Shown: positions 1 to 9,231, numbered from the stretch's first letter. The stretch is 64,000 nt of DNA from Thiosulfativibrio zosterae (GCF_011398155.1 NZ_AP021888.1:640001-704000), one strand, 5' to 3'. The notes: generated by a model from the sequence alone, not told the origin. Made by a program: numbers and translations.

Positions 1-1137
1 GGGGGTTTTGCGGTGGTTCGCAGCGCTCACGCACGGAGAACAAGCCAGGCCGGCAAAAATGGCGGTACTGTTACCCAGTGAGCCATAGAGTTTGGGAGTT
101 TCTGGCCCAAACAATACAAAGGTTTTTAACGGGGTAATCGAAGAAAAATGTCCAGGCCCAGAGTCATTGGTGACCATGAGCGTTGAAATCGAATACAAAA
201 TTGGCATTTCTAAAAGTTTTAATTGCCCGGCAAAGTTGATGCATCGAGGATGATTGACTTGTTCTAACAGGGCTTGAGCCTCAGCTTTTTCACCGGGCGC
301 GCCGGTAATTAAAATAATGATATCTTCATGCTGATTGAGCAGGTTTTGCATCAGAGCAATAAAGTTGGCCTTGGGCCAGCGACGCTGCGGTAATAGGTCG
401 CTGGCGTTAGGGTTAATCAACACAATTCTCGGCGTTGTTTCAGGATAAGATGGCGCAAGCCCAGCTACTTTTTCTTGAATAACGGCTTGTTGTTCTGGGC
501 TGAAAGTCACTTGATCAAGTTTAATATCTGCTTCAGAGATTACGATTTTAGAAAACGGCATTTCATGTGTTTTGGCTTCTAGGGCGTAAATCAAAGAAAT
601 GAAATTTTTGGCAATGTGAATATGCGGGTTATAGGCAACCTTGTGGGTCAGCATTTCGCCACGATACAAGCCTTCGCCATGAAAATTATGGTAGCCGACA
701 CGGTTTTTGGCGCCACTAAAACCGGTTAACAAAGCGGAAACGCGTGAAAACAACTCTAAGTCTATCGCGGTATCTATGTTGTTTTTACGACACCAAAATA
801 AAAATTTCACAGCATCTCGTATGAGCGTGAAGATATTATCTTCACAAAGGGTAAAGATGTTGTTTTGCGGAATGGTGTTGAGCAGGTCTAAGCTGGGTTT
901 ATTTTTACTGAAGATGACGAAAAAAAGTTCCGCATCAAAAGTACGTTGCGCGCGTTTCATCGCCGGGTCTGCAATGATGGTGCTACCCATTTCAGAGAGT
1001 TCAACAAATAAAATATTTTTAGGTTGAGAAGGTTTTTTGCCTTGCATCCAATCCCCTAACTTAATCAAAAAAGTACCGATAAAAGTCAGCGGGATTCCTA
1101 AGTGGTGGTCCACTTTGCGCATCAAATCTACATTCAT
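1..1137 (-). CDS. Glycosyltransferase family 9 (heptosyltransferase-like), 3' end outside window
   Basis: The minus strand is open from the ATG at 1137 to the window edge (379 codons, no stop). The translation has the GT9/heptosyltransferase layout. Near residue 45 there is an N-terminal Rossmann strand (NILFVELSEMGSTI). A mid-protein segment ends IVLINPNASDLLPQRRWP, the usual GT-B linker region. The sugar-nucleotide site motif TNDSGPGHF and FGPETPKLYGSLG follow. Proteins of this family add heptose or related sugars to LPS core or surface glycans at the inner membrane. It is the last visible gene of a minus-strand run with a flippase-like membrane protein and a GT39 enzyme, which suggests a small envelope-glycan locus. 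The exact donor and acceptor cannot be told. Confidence 0.85.
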   Translation of the reverse strand, partial: MNVDLMRKVDHHLGIPLTFIGTFLIKLGDWMQGKKPSQPKNILFVELSEMGSTIIADPAMKRAQRTFDAELFFVIFSKNKPSLDLLNTIPQNNIFTLCEDNIFTLIRDAVKFLFWCRKNNIDTAIDLELFSRVSALLTGFSGAKNRVGYHNFHGEGLYRGEMLTHKVAYNPHIHIAKNFISLIYALEAKTHEMPFSKIVISEADIKLDQVTFSPEQQAVIQEKVAGLAPSYPETTPRIVLINPNASDLLPQRRWPKANFIALMQNLLNQHEDIIILITGAPGEKAEAQALLEQVNHPRCINFAGQLKLLEMPILYSISTLMVTNDSGPGHFSSITPLKTFVLFGPETPKLYGSLGNSTAIFAGLACSPCVSAANHRKTP

Positions 1138-1158
1138 AATCTTGTCGTCTTATTCCGT

Positions 1159-2073
1159 TTAAAAATATTTGTGCTTGCTTTTGATAAAGAAAAACAGTCC
1201 TGGCAAAGCCGCTACCATCAGGGTAACGCCATAAATCAATGACATGGCCAAAACCAGATTTTGATCAATTCCGATTAACAAAAACAAGCCAATCAGCGCA
1301 CCTTCTCTAACCCCCCAGCCCGCAAATGAAATGGGGAGTATGGTCAGTAAAATGGCGGGTGGTATCAGTACTAAATAGGTTACTAGGGGTTCATTAATGC
1401 CTAAGCTGTGTCCTATGCCGAATAGAGCTAACATGGAAAATAAATGAATCAAAATGGATAATCCGAGTTGTTCGGCAATGCGTTTAGGCGTTTTGTAGAT
1501 AGATCGAAAACGATGCGACAGCTCAAAAAATAATCGTGTGATTTTATAGCGCTCAAAAATAGTAAATTTATGGATGGCCATGAGAATAAATAGTCCAAAT
1601 ATGGCGGCTAATATAATCAGGTTGATGGTCATAAATAGACCGGGCGGCAGAAGGTCGGATTCAATAAGATTGGCCGAGAGATTTAATAGAAGAAGCCCTA
1701 AAAGCCCAACAATACGGTCAATAAAAACACCATAAAAAGCTTCTTTCACCAAACCGCCGTTAGCAGAAACTTCGGCTATTCGATAGGCATCGCCACCAAT
1801 ACTGGTGGGTAAAACTTGGTTAAACAGGCTGCCTTTAAAGTAACTTTTTAAATAAAAACTAAAAGTATGAGGGAATTTAAGAATATCCATAATCAAATAC
1901 CAGCGATAGGCAGCAAGGCTCTGACTGAGTAATTGCATGACCAGCGCGGCGGCAATTAAGCCAAAACTTGCATGGATAATGTTTTGCCAGACGGCTTGAA
2001 AGTCCAATTTGTAAATCAGAAAGCTAACAATTGCAACAGAGATAACAAGTTTAATCAAATTGGACAAACGCAA
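1159..2073 (-). CDS. Lysylphosphatidylglycerol synthase TM / UPF0104 (YbhN-like) membrane protein
   Basis: A 304-residue integral membrane protein with about seven to eight hydrophobic helices. It carries family landmarks: a QAVWQNI segment after the first helix, LPTSIGGDAYR near residue 90, VFIDRIVGLLG near 118, and a C-terminal PISFAGWGVREGAL block. The family (UPF0104, also the membrane half of MprF) is linked to lipid or glycolipid flipping. The substrate here is unknown. The start is TTG at 2073, but TTG two codons later (2067) is better spaced from the upstream AGGA and may be the real one. The gene lies between a GT39 and a GT9 gene on the same strand, so it may translocate a lipid-linked sugar (inference). 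Confidence 0.75.
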   Translation of the reverse strand: MRLSNLIKLVISVAIVSFLIYKLDFQAVWQNIIHASFGLIAAALVMQLLSQSLAAYRWYLIMDILKFPHTFSFYLKSYFKGSLFNQVLPTSIGGDAYRIAEVSANGGLVKEAFYGVFIDRIVGLLGLLLLNLSANLIESDLLPPGLFMTINLIILAAIFGLFILMAIHKFTIFERYKITRLFFELSHRFRSIYKTPKRIAEQLGLSILIHLFSMLALFGIGHSLGINEPLVTYLVLIPPAILLTILPISFAGWGVREGALIGLFLLIGIDQNLVLAMSLIYGVTLMVAALPGLFFFIKSKHKYF

Positions 2074-2115
2074 ATCCTAGGAAAACAATTTTAATGTTGG
2101 TATTATCGCAAAAAC

Positions 2116-2129
2116 AACCAGGCCTGGTT
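2116..2129. repeat. Copy of the AACCAGGCCTGGTT dyad
   Basis: A perfect 14-base palindrome in the 84-bp gap between the GT39 and UPF0104-like genes, followed by AAAAGTTTTT. It is one of nine exact copies of the 12-base core in this window. Confidence 0.85.
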
Positions 2130-2157
2130 AAAAGTTTTTCCTTTAGGCCCAGGGAAC

Positions 2158-3657
2158 TCATTGAATTGCTTTGACGAGGGGGAGTTCACTCACCCAGCCA
2201 TCATAAATAGGTGGCACAAAATCTTGGCAAGAAAAGAGTCGATAGGTCACCAAAGTTTTTTGATGGTTTACTATCGGCAAAGTTTCCAGCAGTTGGCAGT
2301 GTTTAAAAGCGCCAGGTCCGCCAACACGGGGTTGTTTTGCTTCGTAACTGGGGATAATGATAATGCCATTGCTGTGGGCAGGCGGGTTGCCAAACCACAA
2401 GTCAAATTGGTCAAAGCGATTGTCGGTCACATAAATGGGGTGTGGTCTGGCGTACCAAGCAATCCGGCTGGCTTGGCTCCAATTATTGGCAACCAAAACG
2501 GTATTGGGGTCTTGGGCTTGATAACTTTGCGCCTTTGCAATCGCTTCAGGCCAGCCCTGTAATTCTCGGGTCAAATCTTGATTATCAGGAAAAGGTAGAC
2601 AGGGCGTGAATAGATGACTGTTCAACAAGAGGCTGGCAATGATGGTTAGGGCGCTGCTGCCATAGGTAAACCAACGCACAAATCTTTTTGACCAAGATTG
2701 CCAAACCCAAAAGACCACCGCAGGTGCTAAAAATAACCAGGCCAGTTGTGTCCAATGTGGCAAGCTCATTTCGTATCCAGAACCCATTGCAAATAACATG
2801 AGTGTCGGCAAGGCAAAAATAGCCAATAATCGGCTCGAGTCTGAATTCAACCACAGCTTAAAAGCCAGCCACCAGCCTACGATAAACAATAGGGGAGAAT
2901 AAACCCCAAATTGTGCCGCTTGAGTTTGCACAGCTCTCAGCCAACTCCAGTCGCTGTTGTGAGTACCATGGTGAATTTGGTATAAAAAAGAAATCCAGTC
3001 GTGCTGTGCATTCCAAATTAAAACCGGCAAAATCATCATGCCGGCAAGCGCTATTGCGCCATACAGGCCGGGCTGTTTCAACCAATAAAAGCGGCGCTCA
3101 ATCAGCATCACTAGCAACAATGAAATCACCAAAGTGACCGCAGTGTATTTGGATAATCCCGCAATCCCAAGCCAAAATCCGAGCCAGAGCCAAGGCTTTA
3201 AGGGCGGGTGTTGGGTTTCTCTTAGGTTAAGTAGTGTCCAAAAAACCAGCAGTGAGGCCAGCATAATCGGCGTGTCTGGCAACATCGACAAACTCAAAAG
3301 CTGGAACATAATGGCACTGTTAATGAGTGCAATAGTCCAAAACCCTGTCCACGCAAATTCCGGAAATAATCGGTTGGCTATGAGATAAAGCATCCATAAG
3401 CTACCCGAGAACAAAATAATTGGCAGAATGCGCAACCCCAGATCGCTTTGCGTAAAAGGTAGGATGAGCGCATTTAACCAGCCAACCATCGGGGGATGGT
3501 CGAAATAACTCCAGTCTAAATGTAAACCGTACAAGGCATAATGGGCTTCATCTACGCTTAAATTGACGCTGCCAACAATAATGAGGTGCCAAATCGCTAT
3601 CACAGCAATTAATAAAAAGCTCATTTTGCTTGGAGAGTTAAAAGTAGGTAAATTCAT
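2158..3657 (-). CDS. Glycosyltransferase family 39 (ArnT / dolichyl-P-mannose mannosyltransferase-like)
   Basis: A 499-residue polytopic membrane protein. A first helix (residues 12-30) is followed by the GT39 catalytic loop: SVDEAHYALYG (acidic DE at about 36-37) and YFDHPPMVGW. About ten more hydrophobic helices and a periplasmic C-terminal domain (about 370-499) follow. GT39 enzymes use polyprenyl-phosphate sugars to modify lipid A, glycolipids or proteins on the periplasmic side. No PEP-CTERM or ArnT-specific neighbour helps to fix the substrate. It is the first gene of the minus-strand set continuing into the UPF0104-like and GT9 genes. The family call is firm and the substrate unknown. 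Confidence 0.82.
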   Translation of the reverse strand: MNLPTFNSPSKMSFLLIAVIAIWHLIIVGSVNLSVDEAHYALYGLHLDWSYFDHPPMVGWLNALILPFTQSDLGLRILPIILFSGSLWMLYLIANRLFPEFAWTGFWTIALINSAIMFQLLSLSMLPDTPIMLASLLVFWTLLNLRETQHPPLKPWLWLGFWLGIAGLSKYTAVTLVISLLLVMLIERRFYWLKQPGLYGAIALAGMMILPVLIWNAQHDWISFLYQIHHGTHNSDWSWLRAVQTQAAQFGVYSPLLFIVGWWLAFKLWLNSDSSRLLAIFALPTLMLFAMGSGYEMSLPHWTQLAWLFLAPAVVFWVWQSWSKRFVRWFTYGSSALTIIASLLLNSHLFTPCLPFPDNQDLTRELQGWPEAIAKAQSYQAQDPNTVLVANNWSQASRIAWYARPHPIYVTDNRFDQFDLWFGNPPAHSNGIIIIPSYEAKQPRVGGPGAFKHCQLLETLPIVNHQKTLVTYRLFSCQDFVPPIYDGWVSELPLVKAIQ

Positions 3658-3849
3658 GAAAGGGTCTAATTAGCCATTTAAGATGAGGAGTCAATTAAAG
3701 CGGATAATATCATCCTCAACGGTTAACTGTCCAACTTGTCCATTTTCAACAGTTGTTTTTTAATACCTCTTTGAATCACATTACAAAATTTTTATAACCC
3801 TAAGTAATTGATTTTTAAATTTTTAATGGTTATCCTCGTCTAAAAGGGC

Positions 3850-3881
3850 TTGACAGGCTAGTGTATAATGATTCTTATACT
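3850..3881 (+). promoter_or_regulatory. Probable sspA promoter region
   Basis: TTGACA at 3850-3855 and TATAAT at 3864-3869 lie upstream of sspA, but only 8 bp apart, so they cannot form one promoter. TTGACA could pair with TATACT at 3876 (20 bp spacing), or TATAAT could use a weak -35. The region 3658-3915 holds nothing else I recognise. Confidence 0.35.
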
Positions 3882-3915
3882 TTAACCAATTGATATCCTC
3901 TAAAAGGAGACTTAA

Positions 3916-4554
3916 ATGTCTGATGTTCCCTTAACGAAACGCGCTGTGATGACTTTGTTTTCTGACCCTAAATGTCCTAGCTCTCACCGTGTGCGTTTGG
4001 TTGCTAAAGAAAAAGATATCCCAATGGATATTATTGAAGTCACCCCTGATACGGTGCCTGAAGATTTATTAGAGCTGAATCCTTATGGCACTTTACCAAC
4101 TTTGATTGACCGTGAATTGGTGATTTCAGACCCACAGGTCATGATTGAGTATTTAGATGAACGCTATCCTCACCCGCCCTTAATGTCGGTTGATCCCATT
4201 TCAAAGGCGCGTTCTAGACAATTATTGCGTCAGATTGAAACCCAATGGTATCCGTTGGTCAACATCATTACCCACAGTGATGATGAAAAGGCAGTCAAAG
4301 AAGCGCGTCGTGATTTGCAAGAGCGTTTGATTCAGATGATTCCGGTATTTGACCATCAAGAATACTTTATGAGCCCAGACTATTCCCTAGTGGATATCAG
4401 CTTGGCAGTCTTGATGTGGCGTTTACCTTTCTTAGGGATTGAGTTGCCTAAGTCAGCCAAGCCGATTATTGATTACTCAATCAAAGTATTGTCGCGTGAA
4501 GTTTTCCCAGAAAGTTTATCTGACGAAGAGTTAGATATGCGAGATGTGATTTAA
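3916..4554 (+). CDS. sspA: Stringent starvation protein A (GST-like RNA polymerase-associated)
   Basis: A 212-residue glutathione-S-transferase-fold protein. The thioredoxin-like N-terminal half contains TLFSDPKCPSSHRVRLVAKEK (about 13-33) and NPYGTLPTL. A helical C-terminal domain follows. SspA proteins bind RNA polymerase and tune transcription in stationary phase and acid stress; they lack GST activity. AAAAGGAGA at 3901-3909 is a good ribosome binding site. sspB follows after 18 bp, the usual operon partner in gamma- and betaproteobacteria. Confidence 0.95.
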   Translation: MSDVPLTKRAVMTLFSDPKCPSSHRVRLVAKEKDIPMDIIEVTPDTVPEDLLELNPYGTLPTLIDRELVISDPQVMIEYLDERYPHPPLMSVDPISKARSRQLLRQIETQWYPLVNIITHSDDEKAVKEARRDLQERLIQMIPVFDHQEYFMSPDYSLVDISLAVLMWRLPFLGIELPKSAKPIIDYSIKVLSREVFPESLSDEELDMRDVI

Positions 4555-4572
4555 AAGGTTTCGGGTAGGTTT

Positions 4573-4986
4573 ATGATTTCGAACAAACCCTATTTGCTCA
4601 GAGCCTTATTTGAATGGATACTGGATAACGAGTGGACGCCGCATTTGCAGGTGGATGCCAATTATCCAGGCATTCAAGTGCCTTTTGAATATGCGCATGA
4701 AGGGGTGATAGTGTTAAATATTCACCCCAATGCGGTGCGCAATTTGCAAATCGATAACGAATGGATTGCTTTTAAAGCGCGCTTTAACGGCATTGAACAA
4801 GAAGTCTCTTTAGTGCCAGCAGCCGTGATGAGTATTTTTGCCAGAGAATCTGGACAGGGAATGCCATTCCCTCCAGAGCCTTATCCTGATGTCACTGAGC
4901 CCAGCTCATCGGGCAAAGCATCAAAAGCCTCTGACGCTGCTCGACCCGATAAGTCCAAGAAACCCCATCTTTCGGTCGTCAAATAA
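4573..4986 (+). CDS. sspB: ClpXP adaptor protein SspB
   Basis: A 137-residue protein. The N-terminal folded domain (about 1-110) begins MISNKPYLLRALFEWILDN and contains VNLQ-like IVLNIHPNAVRNLQI. It delivers ssrA-tagged peptides. The C-terminus is a flexible tail (PDVTEPSSSGKASKAS) ending in the hydrophobic patch PHLSVVK, which resembles the ClpX-binding tail of E. coli SspB. It is downstream of sspA. Its last 8 bases overlap the convergent 3' end of mvaD. Confidence 0.93.
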   Translation: MISNKPYLLRALFEWILDNEWTPHLQVDANYPGIQVPFEYAHEGVIVLNIHPNAVRNLQIDNEWIAFKARFNGIEQEVSLVPAAVMSIFARESGQGMPFPPEPYPDVTEPSSSGKASKASDAARPDKSKKPHLSVVK

Positions 4987-5974
4987 CTTTAAACGGTTGG
5001 ATGACTTTCAAATTTGGAAAAGCCTGCAGTAATGCGGGCTTTTCTGTTTCTAAGAAAAGTAACTTTAAATTTGGACCGGCATCCATTGTAAAGTACACGC
5101 TATGCCCTTGGTTGCGAAGCGCCCAGATTTGATGCATGGCGGCTACCGATTCAGCTTGCCAATACAGGATAGGTGGCCAAGTGGATATCATGGTGGCGTG
5201 CATCGTCAGCGCATTGTTTTCAGCGGTTTCACCTAAAGTTGTAAGATCTTTATTTTGAATGGCTTTTTGAATAATATTGACATCTTTTTCGGCCTTTTCT
5301 GGCCAGGCCTGGTAGATTTCACAGGTTTCTACTGTCTTTTGCATACCTGCGGTTGAACCCAGCGGTTTTTCTTGAATGTCTATTTCGAGCAATCCAACAC
5401 AAAACTCTGGCCAAGATTCTGGCAAGGCTTCTGCATAACTGTCCATGCCGTTGTCTTGTTTGCCCTTATGCCACCGTGCAAACCCAGGAAATAAAGAGCG
5501 AGATGCACTGCCACTGCCTAAACGCGCCAATAAACTCAATTGTTGTAAGCTGAGTTGCCATTCAAACGCATCGTTTAGCGCCAGCACCAAAGCCGCATAC
5601 CCCGAAGCAGAAGATGCTAATCCAGCAGCGGTTGGCACGCTGTTATGGGTAATGACTTGAAAATGTCCGGCTAGATTGGGACGGAAAAAATCTAAAAACG
5701 CACTCAATCGCTTGGCAAACTTATGCTCAGAAGAGAGGCGTTGTCCGTTAAGTGAAATGGCATCCTGTCCTAAAGTTGGCAACCAAGTTAAATGGGTTTG
5801 CGTGCCTAAGCCAGGTAGGCTGATGGATAGGCTGCTATTGGTAGGCAAGTTGAGCGCCACATCTCTTTTGCCCCAGTATTTGCTTAAGGCAATGTTGACC
5901 GGAGCGATACCAAAGCCGGTTTTAACTGGATTTTTGTGCGGAATAATCTGGTCGATAAATGCTTGTGGTGTCAT
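4979..5974 (-). CDS. mvaD: Diphosphomevalonate decarboxylase
   Basis: A 331-residue GHMP-fold enzyme. It converts mevalonate diphosphate to isopentenyl diphosphate with ATP, the last step of the mevalonate pathway. Hallmarks: APVNIALSKYWGKRD (about 23-37), LPTNSSLSISLPG, the ATP loop PTAAGLASSASGYAAL (about 113-128), GSGSASRSLFPGF, and the catalytic aspartate in TMDAGPN (Asp298). Length is normal for the family. It is the last gene of the six-gene mevalonate operon, 18 bp after a GHMP kinase. It contains one near-copy of the CCAGGCCTGG dyad (5303-5312), read as YQAWP. Confidence 0.95.
   Translation of the reverse strand: MTPQAFIDQIIPHKNPVKTGFGIAPVNIALSKYWGKRDVALNLPTNSSLSISLPGLGTQTHLTWLPTLGQDAISLNGQRLSSEHKFAKRLSAFLDFFRPNLAGHFQVITHNSVPTAAGLASSASGYAALVLALNDAFEWQLSLQQLSLLARLGSGSASRSLFPGFARWHKGKQDNGMDSYAEALPESWPEFCVGLLEIDIQEKPLGSTAGMQKTVETCEIYQAWPEKAEKDVNIIQKAIQNKDLTTLGETAENNALTMHATMISTWPPILYWQAESVAAMHQIWALRNQGHSVYFTMDAGPNLKLLFLETEKPALLQAFPNLKVIQPFKVI
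5018..5045 (+). terminator. Rho-independent terminator of sspAB, inside mvaD
   Basis: An 11-bp stem (5018-5028 with 5033-5043, one T-G wobble) with a GTAA loop and a T-rich tail, 32 bases after the sspB stop. It lies wholly within the last codons of the convergent mvaD gene, so coding and terminator sequence are shared. Confidence 0.6.
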
Positions 5975-5992
5975 GGTTGATGATTCTATTAT

Positions 5993-6934
5993 TTAAAGTT
6001 CAAGTACGCTTAAACCTTGGTTAGAAATTTGGCAGTCAATTTGTTGAAAAGACAAAAGTGATTCGGGTAACGGCATGTTAATCTCGCCAAAACTCATCAC
6101 GCAGTCCCCTAAACCAGAGCCAGAAATTTTAGCCGCTGGGACTAAAGCGCGAAGATCATAAATCATTTTTGACAAGGTTGCATCGTTAACGCCCAGCGCA
6201 TCCATGAGCCCTTGATAGGTATTGACGAGCAGATAAAAATCGTTCCATTGCTTTTCTTGAAGGGCTTTATAAGCCTGTTGAGTGGTTTCGCCCATTAAGT
6301 CATAAAGTTTGTTTTGCAGCGATTGTTGAGGTGACCATTTGGACTCAACTATCTGTAACACTTCAGCCGTGGGGGTTTTATAGCCGCTGTACCAAAGCTG
6401 GCAGGGTAAATCTTCTGCCCCAAGAGAAATTTTTTGGACATCTAGCGTTTTGGGGTTAAATAAGACCAGTCCTCCGCTCAAACTGGCTGCTAAATCCGTG
6501 CCAGAACCTCGGCCTTGTAATTGGTGGATGATTTGTAAACCGCGTGAAAACCGCTCTTTAAAAGAAGGGGTTTGTTCGCAAATAGCGTCTAATCCACCCA
6601 GCATAGCGGCTAATAAAGCCGCCGAACTGCCCAGTCCCCAAGTTGATTCAAACTCAGCGGTAATTTCAATATTTAAACCCTGCGTTAATTGCGGTTGATA
6701 GGCTTTTAAACAAGCCATAACCCAAGTTAATTTGGGATGTGGGGCTAAAGTAGCTAAGTCAGTTTGGTGATTGGCCAAGGCTGATTGAATGAAAACTTGA
6801 GTGTCTGCTCTGGTTTGCCATTGAATACTCAGTCGTTGGTCAAGGGTGCAAGCTAGGGCAACTTGACCAAAAACCACACTGTGTTCTCCCATGACCATTA
6901 AGTTTGCCGGTGCGCTGCTGATCCAATTTTTCAT
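5993..6934 (-). CDS. GHMP-family kinase, probably phosphomevalonate kinase
   Basis: A 313-residue GHMP kinase. Motif 1 is SAPANLMVMGEHSVVFG (about 7-23), motif 2 WGLGSSAALLA (about 99-109), and motif 3 ISGSGLGDCVM near the C-terminus. GRGSGTDLAASLSGG (about 141-155) resembles the GSG-D-A-GG signature of phosphomevalonate kinases. The upstream neighbour fits mevalonate kinase better. The operon has all other mevalonate enzymes, so this should supply the phosphomevalonate step, but the sequence alone does not exclude swapped roles. Its start overlaps the upstream stop (ATGA). Confidence 0.65.
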   Translation of the reverse strand: MKNWISSAPANLMVMGEHSVVFGQVALACTLDQRLSIQWQTRADTQVFIQSALANHQTDLATLAPHPKLTWVMACLKAYQPQLTQGLNIEITAEFESTWGLGSSAALLAAMLGGLDAICEQTPSFKERFSRGLQIIHQLQGRGSGTDLAASLSGGLVLFNPKTLDVQKISLGAEDLPCQLWYSGYKTPTAEVLQIVESKWSPQQSLQNKLYDLMGETTQQAYKALQEKQWNDFYLLVNTYQGLMDALGVNDATLSKMIYDLRALVPAAKISGSGLGDCVMSFGEINMPLPESLLSFQQIDCQISNQGLSVLEL

Positions 6935-7995
6935 AGGTCTGACTCAAGGATGTGACAAAACACGCCTTGCGAGCTGATTTCGAGTGGCATAAAGTGGTAG
7001 CCATAAGTCTCGCAGATTGCTTGAGGCGCTTGTGGTGAAATGCACAAAACCATGCCCGCCGCTTGGCCCGCAACGGCACCTGCGCCACAGACTTTGGCTG
7101 AGGTGCAAGGTAGTTTATTCAGTTGTGCGATAAAGTTGATGACCTTTTGGGGAATAACGCCAATCTCACAGAGCAATGTATGATTTTCCGCAATGCTCTT
7201 GCGAAGAGCTTCGCCATTTTCGGTTTCGCAGGCTGTTTGAATTCTATTGGTGACATCGGTAAATTTTTGCCAGATAGGGTGGTTGTGTTTAAATTTTTTG
7301 GCAACCGCTTCAACTGCCTGACCGGTCGATGTGTGCGCAACGCCGGTATCTATCAGCCAGCCTTTAAATCCGTGTGTTTCTAAGGGTAAAACAGGGCGGT
7401 GATGTTGAAAACGCAACAAACCGCCATGCAGGATACTCGTAGGGTCTATGCCGCTAGAGCGCCCATGTTGGCGCGACTCAATCGTTTTAGCCAGCGCTAA
7501 CAAGTCTGTATTGGAAATGTTTAAACTTTGATGGGTCACCAGACTTTTCAGTAGACTTAAAATCACTGCCGCAGAGCTGCCAAGTCCACGGCTGGGATAG
7601 GGGTGAGATTGAATCTTAATCGACCAATGACCTTGCTTTAAACGATAAGCATGATGGAAGTGATCCATAATGACCAAAATCAAATCAATAGGATGTTGCA
7701 ACACGGTATTGATGCTACCGACTTCTTGCTGGTAAAGGTGAAAACGGCTTTCGATATTGATAGCTAATTTTTTCCATAGAGGAAAGGGAAAGGCATGCTT
7801 TTGTTGGTAGTCAACCAATTCTATTTCAATAAAAGGTGGGTCTTGCGGGCAGAAACTGACTTGGCAAAGAGTCATTAAGTTTACCGCCATTGACAGACCA
7901 GGAGAGCCATAAACAACTGCATGCTCGCCTGACAAGAGAATTTTGGCAGGGGCTTGGCAGAGCGTTTTCATTATCGACTCATAGCGGCGAATCAA
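6931..7995 (-). CDS. Mevalonate kinase (GHMP family)
   Basis: A 354-residue protein with mevalonate kinase features: APAKILLSGEHAVVYG (about 15-30), the ATP loop GLGSSAAV (137-144), HGRSSGIDPT with the expected catalytic aspartate (Asp184), DTGVAHTST (family DTG..GST), and the C-terminal KVCGAGAVAGQ. It would phosphorylate mevalonate at C5. The start at 7995 overlaps the HMG-CoA synthase stop by 4 bases. Met9 (7971) aligns better with family N-termini and is an alternative. Confidence 0.8.
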   Translation of the reverse strand: MIRRYESIMKTLCQAPAKILLSGEHAVVYGSPGLSMAVNLMTLCQVSFCPQDPPFIEIELVDYQQKHAFPFPLWKKLAINIESRFHLYQQEVGSINTVLQHPIDLILVIMDHFHHAYRLKQGHWSIKIQSHPYPSRGLGSSAAVILSLLKSLVTHQSLNISNTDLLALAKTIESRQHGRSSGIDPTSILHGGLLRFQHHRPVLPLETHGFKGWLIDTGVAHTSTGQAVEAVAKKFKHNHPIWQKFTDVTNRIQTACETENGEALRKSIAENHTLLCEIGVIPQKVINFIAQLNKLPCTSAKVCGAGAVAGQAAGMVLCISPQAPQAICETYGYHFMPLEISSQGVFCHILESDL

Positions 7996-9155
7996 CGCGC
8001 AATGTAAATGCGTTTGTGTTCTTCAATCGCAGCTAAACGGAAACTGCCACGATTGTGTTCTGGCAAAATACAGTTCTCTTGACTGAGGTCGGAGCCATGG
8101 TAGAAGTTAAGATATTCGGCATAGCTCAGTGCTTGGCGTTGCAAAATTTGCTGTTGGTGAGAGGCAGTCATCAAAACGCTTTGGTATTCAGGTTGAATGA
8201 CGCCACTGAAAAACTCTGCCACACAGCCAGAGCCATAGCTGAAAAAACTCACGCGTTTGTTGACTAAATTTTGTTTTGCAAAATCCAGTAAAGAACAAAA
8301 TCCAATAAATAACGAGGCACTGTAACTGTTGCCAACGATTCGATTGTAACTTTGTCCATAAGAGAGCTGTTCTTCAAACTGCGCGTCTGAAACCTCAGAT
8401 TTGGTCTTTTTAATGAGGGTTTTATGCGCCTTTTCCGCCATTTTAGTGAAGGGGATGTGGTAGCAAAAATAATCAATGTCTTGAAAGGTGCGGCCAGTTT
8501 CTTCGTTAAAGTGTGTCCAAGCATGTTTGAGGCTATTGAGGTAAACCATGGTGGAGTATTTGCCATCCACCAGTGCGGTTTCACGGTGATTTGGACGCCA
8601 AAAGTCCATCACATCATCGGTGTAGTAGCCTGAGCCAGACTCTAACGCCAGGATTCTAGGGGAATCTTTCACCAGCATGGCCACAGCGCCACAGCCTTGC
8701 GTTGCTTCACCCGAAGAGTCGACATCGTATTTTGCGATGTCTGCCGCTATGACGAGAATCTTTTCTTTAACATTGGATTTGACTAAGGCAGTTGCCATTT
8801 GGAGTGCCGCCGCGCCAGCATAACAAGCATGTTTGAGTTCAATGACACGGCATCGCTTAGGTAAGTTGAGTAAGCCGTGCAAAAAAGCGCCCGCAGACTT
8901 AGATTGATCAACCCCAGATTCCGTCGCAAATAAAACCGCAGTGATTTTTTGCGGATCTACTTGGTCTAAAATGGCTTTTGCTGCTTTAGCCGCAAGGGTC
9001 ACCACATCTTCATCAGGCGGCGCAATGGACATTTTTTCTTGCCCAATACCTATGGTAAATTTTTCGACATCAATATTTTTTTGCGAAGCAAAGGTATCTA
9101 AACCCAAAAAATAATCTGAGGTTGCGAAGTGAATTAAATCAATGCCTACTTTCAT
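7992..9155 (-). CDS. mvaS: Hydroxymethylglutaryl-CoA synthase
   Basis: A 387-residue thiolase-fold enzyme that condenses acetyl-CoA with acetoacetyl-CoA. Catalytic residues fall at the positions known from bacterial MvaS: Glu79 in LFATESGVDQSK, Cys111 in KHACYAGAAAL, and His at about 233 in CYHIPFTKMAEKAHK. NSYSASLFIGFCSLL and FFSYGSGCVAEF close the active site. It is third in the operon, 76 bp after the IPP isomerase gene and overlapping the mevalonate kinase start by 4 bases. Confidence 0.95.
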   Translation of the reverse strand: MKVGIDLIHFATSDYFLGLDTFASQKNIDVEKFTIGIGQEKMSIAPPDEDVVTLAAKAAKAILDQVDPQKITAVLFATESGVDQSKSAGAFLHGLLNLPKRCRVIELKHACYAGAAALQMATALVKSNVKEKILVIAADIAKYDVDSSGEATQGCGAVAMLVKDSPRILALESGSGYYTDDVMDFWRPNHRETALVDGKYSTMVYLNSLKHAWTHFNEETGRTFQDIDYFCYHIPFTKMAEKAHKTLIKKTKSEVSDAQFEEQLSYGQSYNRIVGNSYSASLFIGFCSLLDFAKQNLVNKRVSFFSYGSGCVAEFFSGVIQPEYQSVLMTASHQQQILQRQALSYAEYLNFYHGSDLSQENCILPEHNRGSFRLAAIEEHKRIYIAR

Positions 9156-9231
9156 TTATATTCTTTATGTTTTAGGGAGGCTAACTTGCTCAAAAGCCCC
9201 GTTGCATTTTGATTTTATACCCAAGCGGCTC

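Noticed and set aside
707-1027. Plus-strand frame of 106 codons
   Set aside because: It is the shadow of the GT9 gene on the minus strand, which has clear domain motifs.
3850-3869. TTGACA plus TATAAT as a consensus promoter for sspA
   Set aside because: The boxes are only 8 bp apart, far below the 16-18 bp needed.
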